Of a DNA stretch of 10,610 nt, positions 7,187 to 10,610 are shown piece by piece. The notes beneath the pieces were generated by a model. That model had not been told where the DNA came from. It saw only the letters and a list, made by a program, of their open reading frames with translations, and did not search any database. The number at the start of each line of letters is the position of its first letter. The stretch's first letter is position 1. Origin of the DNA: Clostridia bacterium (lineage in GTDB: Bacteria; Bacillota; UBA994; PWPR01). Made by a program: the position numbers and the translations under genes. Where the stretch lies: NCBI GenBank assembly GCA_003557085.1, contig PWPR01000010.1, forward strand, positions 1 to 10,610, in the 5' to 3' direction.

Positions 7187-7202
7187 CAAGTTTAATGTTT
7201 TT

Positions 7203-8411
7203 CTATATTACTATTAAAGGGTGACTAAAGTCTTTTTTTGTTACTCTATAATTTTCACTATTTAAGTTTGCACAATATATATCTGTTGCTCTTAAGTCAA
7301 TATCCCAGATAAGCCTTGAAAGACTATCCTCAGGTAGAAAATTAGATGTTTTTTGAATAATACTGCATTCAACCTCATTTTTCCACTCTTTTATTAATTT
7401 GCTTTTAGAAGAGTTAAGCCCTAACACTCTTAAATATGGAATTTTAGTAGTTGCTTGAGATTTCATCAAATCATTATTAGTAATTTTTAGCAAAAAGCGT
7501 ATTATTACTCTTCTGATTCTACTACTTGAGTACCTTTTGCTGGTGCAGTCCTCAACAAGTCCTTCTAAATCTATATTATTATAAGCAGAGTTCATTATTA
7601 GCTCAGCCATACCTTGTTCCATATCAGGTAACTCATATAGATCTTCAAGGGATGACCTCCTTAAAAGAGTTATTATAATATTAGATAAGTCATTTAGTTT
7701 TAATGTATCATTATACTTTATACTCTCTTCTAGAATTTGATAACTAATGTCTGGTAGTGCACATTTTATCGTGGATAAGTCAGTCAAGTTATTTCTTATT
7801 GCTGTAGCACTTGATATATTGCTAATTTCTAAATCATGATAATTTGAACTTTTACGTTTTATTGTTAATGGTTTTATCTTTGAATTTAGTTTCTTAAGTG
7901 CTTTTAAATAATTAACTCCCAAAATATTATTTGGTTTAGCTATTATAGAAGAGAGATGGGGAAGAATTTTCTCATAGGCAATTTGATTTGCTTGCATAAA
8001 AGAAAGTCCCTTATTAAGTTGACACTGTAATTCTTTACTTACTTTTGGAGGTTCATCTAAAGAAATGCTGGCAATTTCTTTCATTTTTTCAATATCATTT
8101 GATTCAGAGCCAAAGACAAGAAAATCAGCATTGATAGAATTAAGTGCTAAAATAGCTCCATATGCAAAGTTTTCTGCGCTACTAGTTGCATAAATAGTGG
8201 GGAGTTCAATAACAAGGTCCACACCATGATTTAATGCCATTTTTGTCCTATCCCATTTGTTTATAATGGCAGGCTCGCCACGTTGCACAAAATTGCCGCT
8301 CATTACTGCAATAACAAGATTTGGATTGGTCAAACTCCTAGATTTGTTGATATGATAAGCATGTCCATTGTGAAATGGGTTGTATTCTACTATAAGCCCA
8401 GTTATAATCAT
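7203..8411 (-). CDS. tmcAL: tRNA(Met) cytidine acetate ligase TmcAL (YlbM)
   Basis: TmcAL forms N4-acetylcytidine at wobble C34 of elongator tRNA-Met. It activates free acetate with ATP as acetyl-adenylate, which secures accurate AUG reading. The protein has 402 residues, close to B. subtilis YlbM (about 415). The nucleotidyltransferase HxGH-type motif is NPFHNGH (11-17). Then come MSGNFVQRGEPA (37-48), DLVIELP (65-71), FGSE (100-103), KPNNILGVNYLKAL (159-172), IKRKSSNYHD (184-193) and SATAIR (201-206). The stop is TAG at 7203-7205. The ATG at 8409-8411 is preceded on the minus strand by GGGGTG (8419-8424, seven bases away). The gene is divergent from ackA and convergent with the protease gene. 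The assignment is firm by family; the acetylation role is transferred from B. subtilis. Confidence 0.93.
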   Translation of the reverse strand: MIITGLIVEYNPFHNGHAYHINKSRSLTNPNLVIAVMSGNFVQRGEPAIINKWDRTKMALNHGVDLVIELPTIYATSSAENFAYGAILALNSINADFLVFGSESNDIEKMKEIASISLDEPPKVSKELQCQLNKGLSFMQANQIAYEKILPHLSSIIAKPNNILGVNYLKALKKLNSKIKPLTIKRKSSNYHDLEISNISSATAIRNNLTDLSTIKCALPDISYQILEESIKYNDTLKLNDLSNIIITLLRRSSLEDLYELPDMEQGMAELIMNSAYNNIDLEGLVEDCTSKRYSSSRIRRVIIRFLLKITNNDLMKSQATTKIPYLRVLGLNSSKSKLIKEWKNEVECSIIQKTSNFLPEDSLSRLIWDIDLRATDIYCANLNSENYRVTKKDFSHPLIVI

Positions 8412-8412
8412 G

Positions 8413-8441
8413 TTGACGCACCCCAGTGTTTTAGATATAAT
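8413..8441 (+). promoter_or_regulatory. Sigma-A promoter of ackA (TTGACG, 17 bases, TATAAT)
   Basis: The -35 hexamer TTGACG is at 8413-8418 and the perfect -10 TATAAT at 8436-8441, with an optimal 17-base spacer. Transcription should start near 8448, giving an untranslated leader of about 65 bases before ackA. The -35 element lies between the start codon and ribosome site of the divergent tmcAL gene, so polymerase here would cover the 5' end of tmcAL. Confidence 0.85.
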
Positions 8442-8463
8442 ATTTCTGTTGTAATCATGTCAT
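8434..8463 (-). promoter_or_regulatory. Possible tmcAL promoter overlapping the ackA promoter
   Basis: Read on the minus strand, ATGACA (8458-8463, five of six matches to TTGACA) is followed 18 bases later by TATATC (8434-8439). A TATTAT (8437-8442) lies 15 bases away and is an alternative -10. Either -10 would share bases with the ackA -10. Transcription would begin close to 8427, only a few bases before the tmcAL ribosome site. This is a weak match offered as the best candidate in the gap. Confidence 0.4.
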
Positions 8464-8499
8464 AAAACTGTGTTTATTTCAAATTGTTTTTAATGTATA

Positions 8500-8507
8500 G
8501 GGAGGAA
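8500..8507 (+). promoter_or_regulatory. Strong ribosome binding site of ackA
   Basis: GGGAGGAA lies five to seven bases before the ATG at 8513 and nearly matches the full anti-16S sequence. It suggests high translation, as expected for a main energy-yielding enzyme of a fermenter. Confidence 0.8.
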
Positions 8508-8512
8508 GCTCA

Positions 8513-9712
8513 ATGAAAATTTTAGTAATCAACTGTGGTAGTTCTTCATTAAAGTACCAAGTGTTTAACATGGAGCAAGAAGAAGTGTTGGCAAAAGGTA
8601 ATGTTGAGAAGATAGGTATAGAAGGATCATTCATTAAGTATGAAAATAATAGAGGTTTTAGCTCAAAAGATGAGTACATTATTAAAGATCATAGTGATGG
8701 AATAAAATTGGTATTTGCAGCTTTAACAGATGAAAATAGTGGTGTTATTAAAGATGTAAGTGAAATTAATGCCATTGGACATAGAGTTGTGCATGCTGGA
8801 GAGAAATATGCAGGATCTGTCTTAATAACGGAAGATGTTAAGAATGCTCTTAAAGAATGTATTGAGTTAGCACCGCTTCATAATCCTCCAAATATAATTG
8901 GGATAGAAGCGTGCGAAGATGTTATGCCTGGAGTAAAGCATGTTGGTGTATTTGACACAGCTTTTCATCAGTCAATGCCAAAGACCTCATACTTATATGG
9001 ATTGCCTTATGATTACTATGAGAAGTATGGTGTTAGAAGATATGGATTCCATGGTACTTCGCATAAATATGTTACGCAAAGAGCAGCTAAAATGCTAGGC
9101 AAACCAGCATCTGAATTAAAGATTATTACTTGTCATTTAGGTAATGGTGCAAGCATAACTGCAGTAAAAAATGGTAAGTCATTTGATACTAGCATGGGCT
9201 TCACTCCACTTGAAGGCCTTATAATGGGTACAAGATGTGGTGATATTGACCCTGCAATAATACCTTTCCTGATGAATAAAGAGGGTTTAAGTTTAGAAGA
9301 TATAAATAATGTAATGAATAAGAAATCAGGTGTTTTAGGTATCTCAGGAGTGAGCAATGACTTTAGAGAAATCGAAGAAGCAGCTGAAGCTGGCAATGAA
9401 TTAGCAAAAATAGCTTTAGAAACATATTCATATAGAGTAAGAAAATACATTGGTGCATATGCTGCAGCTATGAATGGTGTTGATGCTATAGTATTTACAG
9501 CTGGTATTGGAGAGAACAGTGGATTTATCAGAGATATGGTATGTGAAGAATTATCCTATCTTGGTGTTAGTATTGACAAAGAACTAAATAGCCAAAGAGG
9601 AAAAGAGTTAGATATTAGTAATTCAGAAGCAACTACTAGAGTTTTAGTACTTCCAACAAATGAAGAGCTAATGATAGCTAGGGATACAAAAGAGATTATT
9701 GAAAGTTTATAA
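8513..9712 (+). CDS. ackA: Acetate kinase
   Basis: Acetate kinase transfers phosphate between acetyl phosphate and ADP, giving ATP and acetate in fermentation, or the reverse when acetate is activated. The protein has 399 residues. Every active-site residue known from the Methanosarcina enzyme sits at the same number here: N7 (INCGSSSLKYQVF), R91 (GHRVVHAGEKY), H123, D148 (FDTAFHQSMP), H180 (RRYGFHGTSH), R241 (GTRCGDIDP) and E384 (PTNEELMIARDT). The phosphate loop HLGNGAS (208-214) and GIGENS (331-336) are intact. It has its own near-consensus promoter and a strong ribosome site. The usual partner pta (phosphotransacetylase) is not in this window. No terminator follows, so some transcripts may continue into yceD. 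Confidence 0.98.
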   Translation: MKILVINCGSSSLKYQVFNMEQEEVLAKGNVEKIGIEGSFIKYENNRGFSSKDEYIIKDHSDGIKLVFAALTDENSGVIKDVSEINAIGHRVVHAGEKYAGSVLITEDVKNALKECIELAPLHNPPNIIGIEACEDVMPGVKHVGVFDTAFHQSMPKTSYLYGLPYDYYEKYGVRRYGFHGTSHKYVTQRAAKMLGKPASELKIITCHLGNGASITAVKNGKSFDTSMGFTPLEGLIMGTRCGDIDPAIIPFLMNKEGLSLEDINNVMNKKSGVLGISGVSNDFREIEEAAEAGNELAKIALETYSYRVRKYIGAYAAAMNGVDAIVFTAGIGENSGFIRDMVCEELSYLGVSIDKELNSQRGKELDISNSEATTRVLVLPTNEELMIARDTKEIIESL

Positions 9713-9715
9713 TAT

Positions 9716-9744
9716 TTGACGTAGCAACAAAAAATAAGTATAAT
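9716..9744 (+). promoter_or_regulatory. Sigma-A promoter of yceD-rpmF (TTGACG, 17 bases, TATAAT)
   Basis: TTGACG at 9716-9721 and TATAAT at 9739-9744 are separated by exactly 17 bases, with the same hexamers and spacing as the ackA promoter. The -35 lies four bases after the ackA stop. Transcription should start near 9750-9751, only about 11 bases before the yceD ATG, so the leader would be unusually short. Confidence 0.8.
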
Positions 9745-9748
9745 ATTC

Positions 9749-9754
9749 GGAGTG
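9749..9754 (+). promoter_or_regulatory. Ribosome binding site of yceD, at or across the predicted transcript start
   Basis: GGAGTG lies seven bases before the ATG at 9762 and is the only purine-rich match upstream. A transcript from the promoter at 9716-9744 would begin inside it. Full use of this site may need either a start at 9748-9749 or readthrough from ackA. Confidence 0.55.
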
Positions 9755-9761
9755 TGATGAG

Positions 9762-10268
9762 ATGTCTTCAATGTTGAGTTTTGTGCTTGAACCAAATCAG
9801 AAAAAATCATTTGAAGAAGAGATTGTATTTAAAAATGATGGCATAAACGCTAAAGGTATTGCAAAAGTTGAAATGGAATATGCAGAATATGGAATTGATA
9901 TCAAAATTGAGTTTATTGCAGATGTTTATTTAGCATGTTCAAGATGTGCAGAGCGCTATACTGATAAGCAACAAATCAGTCACCAAGTGATATTAGCCAA
10001 AACTGAAAACGGTTGGGAAATAGATGATGAAACATTGGAGATGGATGTTGTCAGTTTAGAAAATAGCACTCTTAACATATATGAACTTTTAAGACAATTA
10101 TTAATATTAAAGCAAGAAATGCGCCCTTTATGTAATGAGGATTGTGAAGGATTATGCGCTGTATGCGGAGCTAATTTGAATAATGAGCAATGTGATTGTA
10201 ATACAGAAGAAGAAGATCCTCGTTGGGCTAAATTAAAGTCCTTACAGATATCTAAAGAGGAGGTGTAG
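9762..10268 (+). CDS. yceD: YceD/DUF177 family protein, cysteine-rich form
   Basis: A 168-residue cytosolic protein of the DUF177 family (B. subtilis YlbN, E. coli YceD), almost always encoded just before rpmF. It is thought to act in 23S rRNA or large-subunit metabolism; plant homologues are needed for 23S rRNA processing. Visible features are CSRC at 59-62, a second cysteine cluster C124, C128, C132, C135, C144 and C146 (PLCNEDCEGLCAVCG), and the family ending DPRWAKLKSL (152-161). The cysteine spacing suggests a metal site, which is an inference. The start at 9762 is preferred for its ribosome site, but M4 (9771) is possible because the mapped promoter leaves so short a leader. The 3' end contains the ribosome site of rpmF. 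Confidence 0.92.
   Translation: MSSMLSFVLEPNQKKSFEEEIVFKNDGINAKGIAKVEMEYAEYGIDIKIEFIADVYLACSRCAERYTDKQQISHQVILAKTENGWEIDDETLEMDVVSLENSTLNIYELLRQLLILKQEMRPLCNEDCEGLCAVCGANLNNEQCDCNTEEEDPRWAKLKSLQISKEEV
10258..10265 (+). promoter_or_regulatory. Full-length ribosome binding site of rpmF
   Basis: AGGAGGTG, a near-complete anti-16S match, lies in the last codons of yceD, six bases before the ATG at 10272. It explains how a small ribosomal protein is highly expressed from a shared transcript. Confidence 0.85.
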
Positions 10269-10271
10269 ATA

Positions 10272-10445
10272 ATGGCTGTACCAAAGCAAAAGAAATCAAG
10301 AGCTAATACTAGAATGGGCCGATCTCACTGGAAGCTAAACCCAAAGCAGGTTGTAGAATGTCCTGAGTGTCACGAACCAAGATTGCCACACCGTATTTGT
10401 CCATCTTGTGGATATTACAAAGGAAGACAAGTAAAAGAAGTTTAA
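10272..10445 (+). CDS. rpmF: 50S ribosomal protein L32 (zinc-binding form)
   Basis: A 57-residue basic protein of the large ribosomal subunit. It begins MAVPKQKKSRANTRMGRSHW, the conserved L32 N-terminus, and carries a zinc ribbon of four cysteines, C30, C33, C43 and C46 (VVECPECHEPRLPHRICPSCGYYKGR). This is the C-plus, zinc-holding version; some Firmicutes keep a cysteine-free copy elsewhere for zinc starvation. The stop is TAA at 10443-10445. The start lies three bases after the yceD stop and has a perfect ribosome site, so the pair is co-translated. An intrinsic terminator follows directly, so yceD-rpmF forms a short transcription unit, with or without ackA. Confidence 0.97.
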   Translation: MAVPKQKKSRANTRMGRSHWKLNPKQVVECPECHEPRLPHRICPSCGYYKGRQVKEV

Positions 10446-10447
10446 TA

Positions 10448-10476
10448 AAAAACCGACTGCAAAGCAGTCGGTTTTT
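10448..10476 (+). terminator. Intrinsic terminator of yceD-rpmF
   Basis: CCGACTGC (10453-10460) pairs perfectly with GCAGTCGG (10464-10471) across an AAA loop and is flanked by A5 (10448-10452) and T5 (10472-10476). The GC-rich stem with a T-tract is classic, and the A-tract could let it act on the minus strand too. It separates rpmF from plsX. Confidence 0.93.
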
Positions 10477-10477
10477 C

Positions 10478-10486
10478 TGTTAGAAT
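10478..10486 (+). promoter_or_regulatory. Possible extended -10 promoter of plsX
   Basis: TG, one base, then TAGAAT (10481-10486) forms an extended -10 element just after the rpmF terminator. The -35 region (about 10458-10463) falls in the hairpin loop and is a poor match. Transcription would begin near 10493, about 40 bases before plsX. Since a terminator stands upstream, plsX needs some promoter here, and this is the best one I see. Confidence 0.4.
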
Positions 10487-10532
10487 AGTATATGAAGGAA
10501 ATATGGTTAACTTAGTAAGAGGAGAGATAATA

Positions 10533-10610
10533 ATGCGCATTGCAATAGATTGTATGGGAAGTGACGGAGGACCAAAAGTAGTAGCCAGTGGGGCGATTAA
10601 AGGAGCTGCA
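10533..10610 (+). CDS. plsX: Phosphate acyltransferase PlsX, N-terminal fragment (runs off the window)
   Basis: PlsX converts acyl-ACP to acyl phosphate, the acyl donor for PlsY in phosphatidic acid synthesis, at the cytosolic face of the membrane. Only 26 codons are visible. They read MRIAIDCMGSDGGPK and then VVASGAIKGAA, matching the PlsX start pattern (M-K/R-I-A-hydrophobic-D-x-M-G-G/S-D-x-x-P, then a GA helix). The ribosome site AGGAG (10520-10524) is eight bases upstream. Position after rpmF is the classic bacterial order and supports the call. No fapR gene lies between rpmF and plsX. The rest of the protein, with its catalytic residues, is outside the window. Confidence 0.85.
   Translation, partial: MRIAIDCMGSDGGPKVVASGAIKGAA

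Noticed and set aside
7173..7200. Small gene starting near 7195 behind the AGGAGG at 7176-7181
   Set aside because: The spacing to the ATG at 7195 is too long, and the following frame closes almost at once.
8283..8465. Small plus-strand ORF (60 codons) opposite the start of tmcAL
   Set aside because: It is mostly antisense to a well-conserved gene and has no ribosome site or recognisable motif. The other minus- or plus-strand ORFs inside ruvC-ruvA, ruvA, the protease and ackA are shadows of the same kind.
9713..9761. Terminator between ackA and yceD
   Set aside because: No inverted repeat with a T-tract is present. The gap is filled by a promoter instead.
10500..10532. FapR operator before plsX
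   Set aside because: CTTAGTAAG resembles half of the FapR consensus, but the second half is missing and it is not palindromic.

Overview
This window is a stretch of AT-rich, gene-dense bacterial chromosome. The gene content (ruvCAB, queH-queA-tgt, ylbL/ylbM homologues, ackA-yceD-rpmF-plsX), the strong GGAGG-type ribosome binding sites, the frequent TTG and GTG starts and the A/T-biased codons point to a low-GC Gram-positive bacterium. An anaerobic, fermentative member of the Clostridia is most likely. This assignment is inferred from gene order and protein style; no rRNA or species marker is present.

Layout. Positions 3-7033 hold one tightly packed plus-strand gene run: udk (5' end cut off), a YqeG-type HAD phosphatase, ruvC, ruvA, ruvB, queH, queA, tgt and a membrane-anchored PDZ-Lon (YlbL/SepM-like) protease. 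Gaps range from an 11-base overlap to 26 bases, and I see no internal terminator, so it is probably one transcript. The run ends in a 169-base convergent gap that holds a long, bulged, near-palindromic hairpin (7123-7186). On the minus strand, 7203-8411 encodes TmcAL (YlbM), which makes N4-acetylcytidine in tRNA-Met. A 101-base divergent gap carries a near-consensus sigma-A promoter for ackA. The plus strand then continues with ackA, a second promoter with the same hexamers and spacing, yceD (DUF177), rpmF (L32, zinc form, found by reading the sequence directly), a clean intrinsic terminator, and the first 26 codons of plsX.

How the genes work together. ruvC-ruvA-ruvB supply the full Holliday-junction branch-migration and resolution machine. 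queH-queA-tgt supply three steps of queuosine synthesis: Tgt inserts preQ1 into tRNA, QueA adds the epoxycyclopentanediol, and QueH reduces epoxyqueuosine to queuosine. Together with TmcAL, the window encodes two wobble-base tRNA modification routes. AckA makes ATP and acetate from acetyl phosphate, and acetate is the direct substrate of TmcAL. yceD-rpmF-plsX is a widely conserved link between ribosome assembly and phospholipid synthesis.

This is mainly housekeeping DNA. I found no CRISPR array, no intact mobile element, no tRNA or rRNA gene, no broken gene and no convincing new multi-gene system. The best leads are the 7123-7186 hairpin, the overlapping divergent tmcAL/ackA promoter region, the paired identical promoters (one almost leaderless), and the TmcAL/AckA acetate pairing.
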